From Paenibacillus hexagrammi (GTDB taxonomy: Bacteria; Bacillota; Bacilli; Paenibacillales; NBRC-103111), in the NCBI RefSeq assembly GCF_021513275.1, contig NZ_CP090978.1:372001-436000 (forward strand): a DNA stretch of 64,000 bases. Direction: 5' to 3'. This document shows, piece by piece, positions 16,974 to 26,241 of this stretch (positions within the stretch are counted from its first letter, which is position 1; every line of letters starts with the position of its first letter). The notes beneath the pieces are model-generated. The model was not told where the DNA came from, made no database searches, and saw only the letters and a program-made list of their open reading frames with translations. The position numbers and the translations under genes are program-made.

Positions 16974-18011
16974 ATGCTTCAGATTGGAATCATCAGTTTT
17001 GCCCATATGCACGCCTATAGCTATGCGGATGCCATTCGTCAATTGCCGGGCGTCACTTTGGTGTGTATCGCTGATGAAGACGAGGCCAGGGGGCGGGCGG
17101 CGGCCGAGCAGTTCGGGGCCGAATGGACGTCCGATTACCGCGAGCTCTTGAGCCGACCTCTCGACGCTGTTATCGTCACGTCGGAGAACGTCCGGCACTG
17201 CGAGCACGTCCTGGCGGCAGCAGAGGCTGGCAAGCACGTGCTGTGCGAGAAGCCGCTGGCTACGAACGAAGCGGACGGCCTACGCATGATCGAGGCTTGC
17301 CGGAACCACGGTGTTCGTCTGCAGACCGCTTTCCCAGTTCGGTTTGTGTCCCCGGTCATTGCAGCGAAGCGCGCAGTAGAGCGCGGAGAGATTGGGACGC
17401 TGCTTGCCGCCAAAGGCACCAATCGCGGTAAGTTCCCCAGCGGCTGGTTCACCGACCCGGCCCTTTCCGGCGGCGGGGCGCTGCTCGATCATACGGTGCA
17501 CGTCACAGACCTGCTTCGATGGATATCTGGTATGGAGGTCCGCGAGGTGTACGCAGAAGCGGGGTACGGCAAGTTTGCGGATACCCAGATCGATGATTGT
17601 GGCTTGCTGACATTGACATTCGATAACGGGATGTTCGCGACGATCGACTGCAGCTGGTCACGCAACGAGAACTACCCGACATGGGGAGATATCACGCTCG
17701 AGCTGATCGGGACGAAGGGCTCGCTGACGCTCGACGCCTTCGCTCAGCAGGTTCGCGTATTCGAAGCGAAAGGAGAGCAATGGCTATCCTGGGGAGACAA
17801 CATGGATCTGGAGCTCATTCGCGACTTCACAGATTCGCTTCGGATTGGACGCGAGCCTTCCGTTACGGGAGAAGACGGCTTGCAAGCGGCCCGAGTGGCG
17901 TTTGCGGCTTATGAGTCCGTTCATAAAGGGGGCCCGATCCCGCTGAAGGAGGTTGCAAAGCAGATCGAAGGAGCGAAACAGCATGAACGGAAGGAAGAGA
18001 CGGCCGAATGA
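16974..18011 (+). CDS. Gfo/Idh/MocA-family dehydrogenase (second of pair)
   Basis: 345 residues from ATG 16974, which has a textbook AAAGGAGG 9 nt upstream. An N-terminal Rossmann domain begins IGIISFAHMHAYSYADA, where the usual GxGxxG is replaced by SFAHMH, a variant seen in part of the family. The EKPLA motif is VLCEKPLATNEA. The C-terminal domain carries LLDHTVHVTDLLRW. The gene overlaps the first permease by 4 nt (ATGA), so it is translationally coupled. Probably a catabolic dehydrogenase for the transported sugar, working with the previous gene. Confidence 0.85.
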   Translation: MLQIGIISFAHMHAYSYADAIRQLPGVTLVCIADEDEARGRAAAEQFGAEWTSDYRELLSRPLDAVIVTSENVRHCEHVLAAAEAGKHVLCEKPLATNEADGLRMIEACRNHGVRLQTAFPVRFVSPVIAAKRAVERGEIGTLLAAKGTNRGKFPSGWFTDPALSGGGALLDHTVHVTDLLRWISGMEVREVYAEAGYGKFADTQIDDCGLLTLTFDNGMFATIDCSWSRNENYPTWGDITLELIGTKGSLTLDAFAQQVRVFEAKGEQWLSWGDNMDLELIRDFTDSLRIGREPSVTGEDGLQAARVAFAAYESVHKGGPIPLKEVAKQIEGAKQHERKEETAE

Positions 18012-18889
18012 ACCGACAACAAACGAAAAACCTTTTCCATGACAGTATATTTATCGGACCCGCGCTGCTATTTTTCTTCGTTATAACAGTGATCCCTTTT
18101 TTGTTCGGCTTGTATTACTCGTTTACTTCCTGGAACGGGGTCAGCGGATCCGCCGCCTGGGTAGGGCTGGATAATTATGTTCGCCTATTCTCGGAAGACA
18201 CCAGATTCCTTCATTCATTTGGGTTCACCTTCCGTTTCATGCTCGTTTCTCTCGTGCTCAGCAATGTAATCGGTTTTGGATTCGCTCTGGCGCTGAGCCG
18301 CCATCTTAAGCTGACGAATTTGCTTCGCGTGTCCTTCTTTATCCCGAACGTTTTGGCAGGACTTCTGCTCGGCTTTATTTGGCAGTTCATTCTGTTGAAG
18401 GGTTTTCCTTCCATAGGGCAAATGACGGGCCTCTCCTTCTTTAAGATGAACTGGCTCGGGGATGCCAGCACCGGCTTCTGGGGCATGGTGATCGTGTTCG
18501 TCTGGCAAGTGAGCGGTTATCTGATGGTCATCTACATCTCGGCGCTGCAGAATGTCGACTCCTCTATTGTAGAGGCGGCCCGTATCGACGGAGCAAGCGG
18601 GTGGAGATCACTGATTCATATCATCATACCGTTGATCATGCCGTCGATTACGATCTGTCTGTTCCTGTCGCTGTCCATGTCTTTCAAGGTGTTCGATCTC
18701 AACCTGAGTTTGACGGCGGGAGGCCCCTTCAATTCGACGGAGTCTGTCACGCTCAACATCTATAAGGAAGCGTTCCAGAACAACCGGTACGGTCTTGGAA
18801 GTGCGAAGGCGATCCTGTTCTTCCTTGTCGTCTCCTTGATAACGCTGCTGCAAGTGAGTCTGACCAAGAGACGGGAGGTGCAGCTGTAA
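18008..18889 (+). CDS. Carbohydrate ABC transporter permease (MalF/UgpA type)
   Basis: 293 residues, about six transmembrane helices, family CUT1. The cytoplasmic EAA loop that contacts the ATPase reads VEAARIDGASGWRSLIHII. It forms the channel heterodimer with the next gene. It overlaps the upstream dehydrogenase by 4 nt and is followed after one base by the second permease. No ATPase gene lies in the operon, so a shared MsmX-like ATPase encoded elsewhere is inferred, as is usual for CUT1 systems in Bacilli. Confidence 0.92.
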   Translation: MNRQQTKNLFHDSIFIGPALLFFFVITVIPFLFGLYYSFTSWNGVSGSAAWVGLDNYVRLFSEDTRFLHSFGFTFRFMLVSLVLSNVIGFGFALALSRHLKLTNLLRVSFFIPNVLAGLLLGFIWQFILLKGFPSIGQMTGLSFFKMNWLGDASTGFWGMVIVFVWQVSGYLMVIYISALQNVDSSIVEAARIDGASGWRSLIHIIIPLIMPSITICLFLSLSMSFKVFDLNLSLTAGGPFNSTESVTLNIYKEAFQNNRYGLGSAKAILFFLVVSLITLLQVSLTKRREVQL

Positions 18890-18890
18890 C

Positions 18891-19721
18891 ATGATGACCC
18901 GATATACTTGGAAAACGCTGTTGATCGAGCTGGCGATCGTCCTCTGCGCCCTCGTGTTCCTGTACCCGTTGTATCTGGTTATCCTCAACTCGTTCAAGTC
19001 GTTCCCCGAGATCATGCTGCGATCAGCGAACTGGCCGAAGGCGTTTATTCTGAGCAATTACGAGCGGGCGTGGGGAGCGACGGATTTTCCCCGGGTGTTC
19101 GGCAATTCCGCACTTGTAACCGTGTTCAGCAATGCTGGCATCGTTCTGCTGAGTTCGACGTCCGCCTGGCGGTTGGCGAGAAGGCCGGGGAAGGCGAGTC
19201 AACTCATTCTGCTGTTGTTCGTTTCCTCCATGGTGATTCCGTTCCAATCCCTCATGATTCCTCTCATGCAGGTGGGGGGAGGATTGGATCTGATTGGCAG
19301 CCTGTGGGGGCTAATCGTTCTCTATCTCGGTCTAGGCGTTGCGTTCACTGTCTTCTTGTACCACGGCTTCGTCAAATCGATTCCAGCCGAGGTGGAAGAA
19401 TCCGCGATTATCGACGGATGCGGGATTCAGGGACTGTTTTGGAGAATTGTGTTCCCGCTGCTGAAGCCGATTACGATGACAGCGATCATTCTGAACAGCC
19501 TTTGGATTTGGAATGACTTTTTGCTCCCGTCCATGGTGATTCGGGATAAGCTGAACTTTACGATTCCTCTGGCGTTGTATTCCTTCTTTGCGCAGTATTC
19601 CCATCAATGGGACTTAGCGCTGGCTACGCTTGTCATGTCTATGACGCCGATCGTCGTGCTGTTCCTGTTCCTCCAGCGATATGTCATCCGCGGGATCACG
19701 GCAGGATCAGTCAAGGGGTAA
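18891..19721 (+). CDS. Carbohydrate ABC transporter permease (MalG/UgpE type)
   Basis: 276 residues with six predicted membrane helices and the EAA-loop segment VEESAIIDGCGIQGLFWRI. It begins at ATG 18891, one nt after the stop of the MalF-like permease (a second ATG follows directly). It pairs with that protein. The C-terminus VIRGITAGSVKG is the family's typical ending. The next gene, the binding protein, is 107 bp away, so expression may be uncoupled there. Confidence 0.92.
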   Translation: MMTRYTWKTLLIELAIVLCALVFLYPLYLVILNSFKSFPEIMLRSANWPKAFILSNYERAWGATDFPRVFGNSALVTVFSNAGIVLLSSTSAWRLARRPGKASQLILLLFVSSMVIPFQSLMIPLMQVGGGLDLIGSLWGLIVLYLGLGVAFTVFLYHGFVKSIPAEVEESAIIDGCGIQGLFWRIVFPLLKPITMTAIILNSLWIWNDFLLPSMVIRDKLNFTIPLALYSFFAQYSHQWDLALATLVMSMTPIVVLFLFLQRYVIRGITAGSVKG

Positions 19722-19828
19722 TGCATGTATCTTGATGCAAGGAATGTTCTAGCTCGGATATAGATCTCTTTCTCATAGAAAAAGATTCAGATATGAACTA
19801 TAATTCTAGAAATGGGGAGGCAGTAAGC

Positions 19829-21142
19829 ATGAAAAAAGTATGGACTAGTCTGCTCGTAACGACGCTGGCCACATCTGCACTAGCGGGGTGCGCGAGCAAC
19901 AACAACGGATCGGTGGCAAGCCCCACGGCGTCATCTGCGGCGCCTGTGTCATCCGCATCCACTAACGGCGAGGTTCAGGAGATCCACGTCTTTCATTTCA
20001 TGGTAGAGATCTCGGAACAGTTCAACGCCATGACCGAGGAATTTTCGAAAAAATATCCCAATATTAAAATCGTGAACGACATCGTGGGTGGAAGCACCGA
20101 CTGGAAGTCCGACCTGAAGACCCGATTCGCCGCCGGTGATGGCCCTGATGTGTTTGCCGTTGACGGCCCTTCCATGCTGAAATTGTGGCAATCACGGATC
20201 GCAGACTTGTCGAACGAACCATGGGTCGGGAACGCTCTCCCCTTCGCGAAGGAAGCCGCCAGCATCGACGGTAAGCTGTATGGCATGCCATACAATCTGC
20301 AGGGCTTCGGCTTAGTCTACAACAAGGACCATTTCGCCAAGGCTGGTATTACCCAAACGCCGAAGACACTGACAGAGCTCAGGGACGCGGCGGAGAAGCT
20401 CAAGAAGGCGGGAATCACGCCGTTCGGCAACGGGTACGGGGAATGGTGGATATTTGGCATGCATCAGATGAATATCCCGTTCGCGCAGCAGCCGGACCCG
20501 GATCAATTCATCCAAGACTTGTCAGATGGGAAGGCAACAATCAAGGGCAACGCCCTGTTCGAAGATTATAAGAACTTCCTGGACTTGACGCTGAAGTATG
20601 GTAATGATAATCCGATTACGACCGACTATAAAACGCAAGAGACGCTGTTCGCGGGCGGCCAAGTCGCTATGATTCATCAAGGCGATTGGGCGGAAGCTCC
20701 GATGCGTCAGATGAACCCGGATATGGGGAACATTGGGCTTATGCCGCTGCCGATTAACGACGATGCGGAGAAGATGGACCGTCTGGAGGTTGGCCTTCCG
20801 CTCTTCTGGGCACTCAATAAAGAATCTAAGCATCTGGAAGCGGCCAAGACGTTCATGAATTGGATGGTGACGTCCGACGCGGGCAAGAAGTACTTGACCG
20901 AGCAATTTAAATACATCCCGGCTTACAACAATATCGAGGCGACTAGCCTAGGCGCGCTGTCGCAGGTCGTTTTGGAGTACTCGAAGGCCAACAAGACGAT
21001 TCCTTGGAATTTCTCCAGCTGGCCGGATGGAGCGACCAATGAATTCCACGCGTCCATGCAAGCTTACGTCGCAGGCAAGCTGAAATACGATGAAGCCCTG
21101 GCGAAGATGGACGAAGCGTGGAAGGACCTGTACAAGAAGTAA
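19829..21142 (+). CDS. Sugar-binding lipoprotein of ABC transporter (SBP family 1)
   Basis: 437 residues from ATG 19829 (GGGGAGG 8 nt upstream). The lipoprotein signal ends in SALAGC, so the mature protein is anchored through Cys about 21. The body is a family 1 solute-binding protein (EIHVFHFM; DGPDVFAVDGPSMLKLW; YGMPYNLQGFGLVYNKDHF). It delivers a carbohydrate to the two upstream permeases. A small stem-loop at about 19763-19785, without a T tract, lies between permease and binding-protein genes and could shape mRNA stability. A terminator follows the gene. Confidence 0.92.
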   Translation: MKKVWTSLLVTTLATSALAGCASNNNGSVASPTASSAAPVSSASTNGEVQEIHVFHFMVEISEQFNAMTEEFSKKYPNIKIVNDIVGGSTDWKSDLKTRFAAGDGPDVFAVDGPSMLKLWQSRIADLSNEPWVGNALPFAKEAASIDGKLYGMPYNLQGFGLVYNKDHFAKAGITQTPKTLTELRDAAEKLKKAGITPFGNGYGEWWIFGMHQMNIPFAQQPDPDQFIQDLSDGKATIKGNALFEDYKNFLDLTLKYGNDNPITTDYKTQETLFAGGQVAMIHQGDWAEAPMRQMNPDMGNIGLMPLPINDDAEKMDRLEVGLPLFWALNKESKHLEAAKTFMNWMVTSDAGKKYLTEQFKYIPAYNNIEATSLGALSQVVLEYSKANKTIPWNFSSWPDGATNEFHASMQAYVAGKLKYDEALAKMDEAWKDLYKK

Positions 21143-21162
21143 TTGCCATACACGATTCGCGG

Positions 21163-21199
21163 AACAAATCTTATGCCTTAGGGCCTAAGATTTGTTTTG
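21163..21199 (+). terminator. Terminator between binding protein and kinase genes
   Basis: An 11-bp stem (AACAAATCTTA, 21163-21173, with TAAGATTTGTT, 21186-21196) is followed by TTTG. The short T tract suggests partial readthrough into the kinase gene. Confidence 0.7.
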
Positions 21200-21244
21200 C
21201 CATGATCCCGCAAAATTTCGATAGACGACCCGGAGGGACCGACG

Positions 21245-23065
21245 ATGAATGATCTAAAATTCAGCATCCGTAATAAATTGATTGTGCTGCTAATGCTGTC
21301 CGCGATCGTTCCCTTCGGCTTGTCCATTCTGTTCAATTACCAGCATACGAGCCGTATGGTTCGGGAGCAGACGCTTCAGGAGAACGTCAAATTGCTGTCG
21401 GCGGGACAGCGGAACATCGATTCGTATCTGAAGCGGATCGACCAACTGGGGCTGACCTTATATAACAAAGCGGTATCGAACAACCTGTTCCGCAGAAACA
21501 GCCAAGGGGACGATGACTTCTATCAAAAGGTTAAGGATATGCTGCTAACCATTCTGTCCTCCAACTCGAATATCAAACGAGTTGATTGGAAATTTTTTGA
21601 AAGCGGTAACACCTATACATTGACACCCGCGCTTTGGATGCGAACCTGGCAGGATCCAGGCAAAGCCCGACTGAGCGAGCCGTTGCTGCGTAATCCGTAC
21701 AAGGGTTACTTCGCGATGCAGGATGGGCAGAACCTCGTGCATCAGCGCGCGTTTATCGATATTCCCGGCAGCGAAGTGCTGGGCTCTTTAACGATTACCA
21801 TCGACAAGCAGGAGCTGGAGGATCTGGTTCACGATTTGTTCGTTCGGGGTGACAGCGAATTTTATTTGTTCAATCCGGAAAATCAGCCTCTGCTCCAATC
21901 TGTGCCGGGAGTAGACGATGGCCTTCTGCAGGACGCTTTCGTCGCTCCGGAGTGGTACGTCAAGATCCAGAATGATTCCCGCTTGAGCGGGTATTTGGAG
22001 TGGGAGGATGGTGGGTTCCGCGGTATTACGATGTTCAACAAGCTAACGGGTACGAACGAGGGATGGGTGATGGTCAAGCGAATCCCGTATGCGGTCCTGA
22101 ACCGCAATGCACGCGAGATTGTCCGCATCAACTTGCAAATCGGCGCGCTGGCCTTAGTGCTGGCCGTAATCGCAACGATGGCCGTGTCGGTCCGAATTAC
22201 GTCGCCTCTTCGTACGTTGATCCGCAATATCCGCCATATTAAGAAAGGACATCTCCAGGTCGATTATGACAGTCTCGGCAATGATGAAATCGGGGTGGTG
22301 GGCGATCAGTTCAAATCGATGGTGGAGACGATCCGCTCTCTCATGATCAAGGAATACAACCTAGAGCTCCAGAACAAGACGCAGCAGCTCAACGCGCTCC
22401 AGGCGCAGCTCAACCCCCATTTTCTAAACAATGCTCTTCAATCGACGGCAGCACTCGCCTACGAGAACGAGGATTATGACGTGTACCGTCTGATTCGATC
22501 CTTGTCCAAAATGATGAGGTACAGTATGAATATCGAAGAAGAGCTGGTGCCGCTAGCCAGGGAGATCGAGCATGTCCGGGCTTACTTGGAGCTTCAGGGG
22601 CATCGATTTGAGGAAAGGCTCCAGGTGGACCTGAAGACAGACGGACAATGCGGCGAATGGCTGGTGCCGAAGATGACCATTCAGCCCTTGGTAGAGAATT
22701 ATTTTAAGCACGCCTTCGATTCGAAGTCGAGCAAAGGGATGCTGGGAATCCGAACGTTGAGGGTCGAGGACGGGGATGAAGGCAAGCTTTCCATCACGGT
22801 CGAAGATGATGGGCAGGGGATGGATGAGAGGGAGATTGTAGTGATCATGCAGGCCGTTGAACGACAGCGCGATCAGAAGGAACCTTACAGGAAGGTGGGA
22901 CTCGTCAACTTGATCCGGCGAATCCAACTTTATTACGGAGATTCCGCCGAGATTCGGCTGGAGAATCGCCATGGCGGAGGCTTCCGCGTCTTCCTGCTGC
23001 TGCCTCGGCATATCCCGAAACGGGACAACATCATGATCATCGGAAACGGGGGGATCCAAGCATGA
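21245..23065 (+). CDS. YesM-type sensor histidine kinase
   Basis: 606 residues. Two membrane helices (about 11-30 and 297-316) flank an extracellular sensory domain. A HAMP domain (about 317-370) follows, then the His_kinase domain with the phospho-acceptor His392 in AQLNPHFLNNALQS, then an HATPase domain (QPLVENYFKHAF; VEDDGQGM). This architecture is typical of YesM/LytS-like kinases that sense carbohydrates or interact with sugar-binding proteins. RBS CGGAGGG precedes ATG 21245. The stop overlaps the response-regulator start by 4 nt. It most likely controls the preceding transport operon. Confidence 0.93.
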   Translation: MNDLKFSIRNKLIVLLMLSAIVPFGLSILFNYQHTSRMVREQTLQENVKLLSAGQRNIDSYLKRIDQLGLTLYNKAVSNNLFRRNSQGDDDFYQKVKDMLLTILSSNSNIKRVDWKFFESGNTYTLTPALWMRTWQDPGKARLSEPLLRNPYKGYFAMQDGQNLVHQRAFIDIPGSEVLGSLTITIDKQELEDLVHDLFVRGDSEFYLFNPENQPLLQSVPGVDDGLLQDAFVAPEWYVKIQNDSRLSGYLEWEDGGFRGITMFNKLTGTNEGWVMVKRIPYAVLNRNAREIVRINLQIGALALVLAVIATMAVSVRITSPLRTLIRNIRHIKKGHLQVDYDSLGNDEIGVVGDQFKSMVETIRSLMIKEYNLELQNKTQQLNALQAQLNPHFLNNALQSTAALAYENEDYDVYRLIRSLSKMMRYSMNIEEELVPLAREIEHVRAYLELQGHRFEERLQVDLKTDGQCGEWLVPKMTIQPLVENYFKHAFDSKSSKGMLGIRTLRVEDGDEGKLSITVEDDGQGMDEREIVVIMQAVERQRDQKEPYRKVGLVNLIRRIQLYYGDSAEIRLENRHGGGFRVFLLLPRHIPKRDNIMIIGNGGIQA

Positions 23066-24690
23066 AGGCTATCATCGTGGATGATGAACGACGGACGCGG
23101 AAGTTCTTCTGTTCTGTCATCGATTGGACGTCGATCGGGATTGACGACGTGCTCGAAGCCTCCGACGGCGAAGAGGCTTATCACTTGATCCAGGAAGAGA
23201 AGCCCGAGATCCTCTTCATCGACATGTGCATGCCGCGCAAAGACGGGGTTGAGCTGCTTCAACTGCTCCGCAGCCTACCCTATCCGCACCGAACAATTGT
23301 TGTCAGCGGGTTTGATGATTACCATTATATGAAGAAAACGATCGAATACGGCGGGTTCGATTATTTCACCAAGCCGATTGACGAGATCGAAGTGACCGCG
23401 CGCTTGCGGGAAGCGGTGAGGGAGCTGGAGCAGGAGAAGGAAGCTGCCGCTCGCATAGACATTTCCGCCATGGTCTTCCATGAGCAGAAGCGGCTGCTGC
23501 AGGACGGCCTGATGACACAGTGGATCGATCGGCCGGGCATGCGGGCAGACATTGTCTCCCAATTGGAGGAGGACTGGAGTCCCGGCTTCGGACGGCCTTA
23601 CTCACTTTGCTTATGCAGGGTGAATGAAAGAGCGGGGCGAATGGAGCGTCTCCATGCGGATAGCAAGCATTCATTCGACTCTTCCTTCCTGAAGGCGGCT
23701 GGAGAGCTGATGCATTTCCCTGAGCACGGAATGGGCTTCCGCTATTTGAGTGCACCGAACACGGTGATGTTCATCGTTTACGGTACGGGCGATGCTACTG
23801 CCAGCTGCAGAGAGCTTGCGCGCCGTATCTTCGGTTTATTCCGAATCCGGATTGAGATCGCGATCGCTCGCGGAGCCTCATTCCCTGAGGACTTAGGAAC
23901 CGTCAGTGCGGCAGCTTTCTCGACCTGGGAAGGAATCAACCAGCTAGCGCCGGATCCGGATCGGGTGTATGACCGGCCGGCGGACTTTGCAGGTCTGCTC
24001 TCGCTGCTCGAGAGAGAGCGAGAGCTGCGCGACATGCTGCTGTCCATACGGAATGCCGAAGGCATTCATCGATTTACAAGGAAGCTGCTGAATGAATGCT
24101 GCGAGAGCGGTTCGTTAACCAACAGGCAGATCCTCTGGTGGGAGCGGGAATTGAAGTGGTTTGGGGAACCCTGGATTGAATCGGAATTGCCAGAACTCCT
24201 GGGAGCGCAAGCAGCCGAAGAGGAGGGAAGCGTTGGTTTGCCTGCTTTGGTTTATTGGGACGATGCGGGAGCCTTCTCGTTGGAGAAGTTGGCGGAAAGT
24301 CTTGTAGGCTGCTTGGAGAAGTTGTCGAGGATATCGGTCGCAGCAAGCAGAAGAAAGCGCTCGAATACGGTAGACGATATTCGGGATTATCTAGAGCGGC
24401 ATTATTGCGAACCCTTCATGATCAGGGACTTAGCGGCTCAATTTTATCTGAACGCGGAATACGTAGCGCGCTTATTCAAACATAAATTCGGGATTGGCAT
24501 TAAAGAATTCGTCACTGCGTTGCGTATCCGCCATGCCAAGCTGCTGATGGGGAACTCCTTCCTGAAGATTGCGGACATCGCCGAGAAGGTTGGCTTCGCG
24601 GACGAGAAGTACTTCAGCAAAGTCTTCAAGAAAGAGACCGGGATGACGCCTCAGCAGTATCGAAGAACGGAAGGCGGAGCAGGGGCTTAG
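23062..24690 (+). CDS. YesN-type response regulator with AraC DNA-binding domain
   Basis: 542 residues. The receiver domain has the acidic pocket VDDE and phospho-acceptor Asp54 (ILFIDMCMP), and the switch Lys in YFTKPID. A long middle region follows, then a C-terminal AraC/XylS double helix-turn-helix (YLERHYCEPFMIRDLAAQF, then IADIAEKVGFADEKYFSKV). It is translationally coupled to the YesM-like kinase and is its cognate partner. It probably activates the sugar uptake operon upstream. Confidence 0.93.
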   Translation: MKAIIVDDERRTRKFFCSVIDWTSIGIDDVLEASDGEEAYHLIQEEKPEILFIDMCMPRKDGVELLQLLRSLPYPHRTIVVSGFDDYHYMKKTIEYGGFDYFTKPIDEIEVTARLREAVRELEQEKEAAARIDISAMVFHEQKRLLQDGLMTQWIDRPGMRADIVSQLEEDWSPGFGRPYSLCLCRVNERAGRMERLHADSKHSFDSSFLKAAGELMHFPEHGMGFRYLSAPNTVMFIVYGTGDATASCRELARRIFGLFRIRIEIAIARGASFPEDLGTVSAAAFSTWEGINQLAPDPDRVYDRPADFAGLLSLLERERELRDMLLSIRNAEGIHRFTRKLLNECCESGSLTNRQILWWERELKWFGEPWIESELPELLGAQAAEEEGSVGLPALVYWDDAGAFSLEKLAESLVGCLEKLSRISVAASRRKRSNTVDDIRDYLERHYCEPFMIRDLAAQFYLNAEYVARLFKHKFGIGIKEFVTALRIRHAKLLMGNSFLKIADIAEKVGFADEKYFSKVFKKETGMTPQQYRRTEGGAGA

Positions 24691-25034
24691 CGCTCTAATT
24701 TGTATAATTTCCACAACGTCCGGGAGCTCTATTCGTGCTAGTTCCCTCGGTGCGTCGGATTAGTCAATTTCGATGCTGTCCCCTGTGAACACAACAACTG
24801 TGTTCTTTCTATGCGTAACATTTGCCTCCTAAAAGGGGGCCAAAAGAGCTCGACTGAAATACTAGCCTGCAGTGAACAGGTGCGTTTTTTTGCTAATTAT
24901 AGATATCATCAATAGCGTTGCATTAAATTTCAGAGGGTGTCCCAAAGTAAATTTGGAGACACCCTCTTTTTTTGTTAACAGACACGACCGTCCTTTTAGG
25001 ACAATGAAGTCGTTTTTCGTGTATGGCCTAAGCG
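24691..25034. other. Non-coding gap with a terminator (24932-24972) and small hairpins
   Basis: No gene is supported here. Visible structure: GAACACA...TGTGTTC (about 24787-24805), GCCTCC..GGGGGC (about 24826-24840), and a convincing terminator AGAGGGTGTC/GACACCCTCT (24932-24941, 24958-24967) followed by T7. The last probably terminates the response-regulator transcript. It faces the 3' end of the minus-strand CarH-like gene. Confidence 0.7.
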
Positions 25035-25919
25035 TTAAAGCTTCATGTTCGCTTGGAACCAAGCTTCCCAGACCTCTTGCGTGTTGTCCAGCACATAGGA
25101 CTGCAAAGAGTGGGGGCAGGGATGAAGACCGCTTCCGCCAAGAACAAACACGAGCTGTGGGAACTGCTTTTTCCAATGTCCGATCCATTCCTCCAACGCG
25201 GGAGACAGCTTGGGACTGGATATCGAGGCTGCCACGGCGTAGATAGATTTTGATTCTATCAGCTCAGTTAGTCCTTCGTACGGGGTATTAGGCCCCAAGT
25301 AGATCACTTCGACACCTTTATTTCGCAAAAATAAGCTGAACAGCATAATGCCCATTTGATGAAATTCCCCTTCAGGACAAAAAGCTAGCGCCTTCGGGTA
25401 ATGAGGCTGAACAGGTAGGATACGAAAGAACTGATGAAGCCGCTGCAGCACGAGCTGGGTTGCGAAGTGCTCTTGTGCGACCGTGATATGACCCGTTTCC
25501 CATAGCTCTCCAATTCTATACAAAGCTGGAGTCAGGATCGTGTGAAATACGTCCTCAAAGTTATACATGGAGAAGGCGAAATCAATCAGTTCATTGGCCT
25601 GCTCGCTGCTTAGATTAATGAAGCTTTGAATCAATCGTTCAATGATTTCATTTCGGTGCTGGGGAGTTACTTTGTGAAGGCTGCTCGGAACGGCAGGCTT
25701 CTTCTGCTGCTGCAGCAGGTAAACAGCTTCGCTGATTTTCATCTTATTGTCCTCAGTCTGCTGCTTCACCCATCTCAGCGTTTCAATATCCGCATCGCTA
25801 TATAATCGGTGACCGCCCTCTGTACGCAAAGGGGTAACGATCCGGTACCGGTTCTCCCATGCGCGAATGGTTACAGCCGGAATATTCAACATTTCAGATA
25901 CCTTTTTTATACTATACAT
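25035..25919 (-). CDS. CarH-like MerR-family B12-dependent photoreceptor repressor
   Basis: 294 residues from ATG 25919 (a GGAAGGGA ribosome-binding site precedes it; the frame extends upstream to 25982). The N-terminal MerR helix-turn-helix is SIKKVSEMLNIPAVTIRAW. The C-terminal cobalamin-binding part has the CarH signature Wx9EH (W140, E150, H151 in ELWETGHITVAQEH) and the lower-ligand motif ExHxxG (H187 in EGEFHQMG), plus a VLGGSG phosphate-binding segment. In known CarH proteins, adenosylcobalamin-bound tetramers repress carotenoid genes in the dark and light releases them. The divergent neighbour encodes a carotenoid-desaturase-like enzyme and the intergenic region holds 11-bp repeats, which fits. 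Confidence 0.87.
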   Translation of the reverse strand: MYSIKKVSEMLNIPAVTIRAWENRYRIVTPLRTEGGHRLYSDADIETLRWVKQQTEDNKMKISEAVYLLQQQKKPAVPSSLHKVTPQHRNEIIERLIQSFINLSSEQANELIDFAFSMYNFEDVFHTILTPALYRIGELWETGHITVAQEHFATQLVLQRLHQFFRILPVQPHYPKALAFCPEGEFHQMGIMLFSLFLRNKGVEVIYLGPNTPYEGLTELIESKSIYAVAASISSPKLSPALEEWIGHWKKQFPQLVFVLGGSGLHPCPHSLQSYVLDNTQEVWEAWFQANMKL

Positions 25920-25949
25920 CGGGTTGTCCCTTCCTTCCCTCCTCTCGCC

Positions 25950-25978
25950 ATTGTAAACAAAACTTATACAAATATTCA
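25950..25978 (-). promoter_or_regulatory. Probable carH promoter overlapping a TATACAAA element
   Basis: On the minus strand TTGAAT (25973-25978) and TACAAT (25950-25955) are separated by 18 bp. The plus-strand element TTATACAAA (25964-25972), matching the operator repeats at 26115-26168, falls inside the spacer, suggesting autorepression. Confidence 0.5.
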
Positions 25979-26114
25979 ACAAGAATGTTGCTAAAAAATG
26001 GTTACCAGCTGCTGCTGATCCGCTCAGCTACCCGCTGGCCGGGTCCTAAATAAACAGATTGCTGGCTCTGCTTGGCGTATTGGTGGGACTGCTTTGCCTA
26101 AACGACTAGACACC

Positions 26115-26168
26115 TTATACAAAAGGTGGTAATATCTTATACAAAAATGATACAAAAGTTATACAAAA
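26115..26168. promoter_or_regulatory. CarH-type operator: TACA repeats in 11-bp phase
   Basis: TTATACAAAA at 26115, TTATACAAAA at 26137, GATACAAAA at 26149 and TTATACAAAA at 26159. The TACA cores start at 26118, 26140, 26151 and 26162: spacings 22, 11 and 11 bp. CarA/CarH operators are direct repeats of about 11 bp read by successive MerR-type domains of the tetramer. This array lies between the CarH-like gene and the desaturase gene. Confidence 0.75.
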
Positions 26169-26241
26169 TTAGTCAAGAAGAGAATTGACTGCCCTTGTCT
26201 TTGCAACAATGAAAACGGAAAGCTGGTGATAGGCATTGGCG

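Noticed and set aside
24932-24972. Insertion-sequence end (GGGTGTCCC-like inverted repeat)
   Set aside because: No transposase, no partner repeat and no target duplication; the T7 tail makes a terminator the simpler reading.
26016-26105. Small hydrophobic coding remnant upstream of the CarH operator
   Set aside because: A Leu/Val-rich stretch (LLALLGVLVGLLCL) is readable but has no start codon or ribosome-binding site, and has a stop just upstream.
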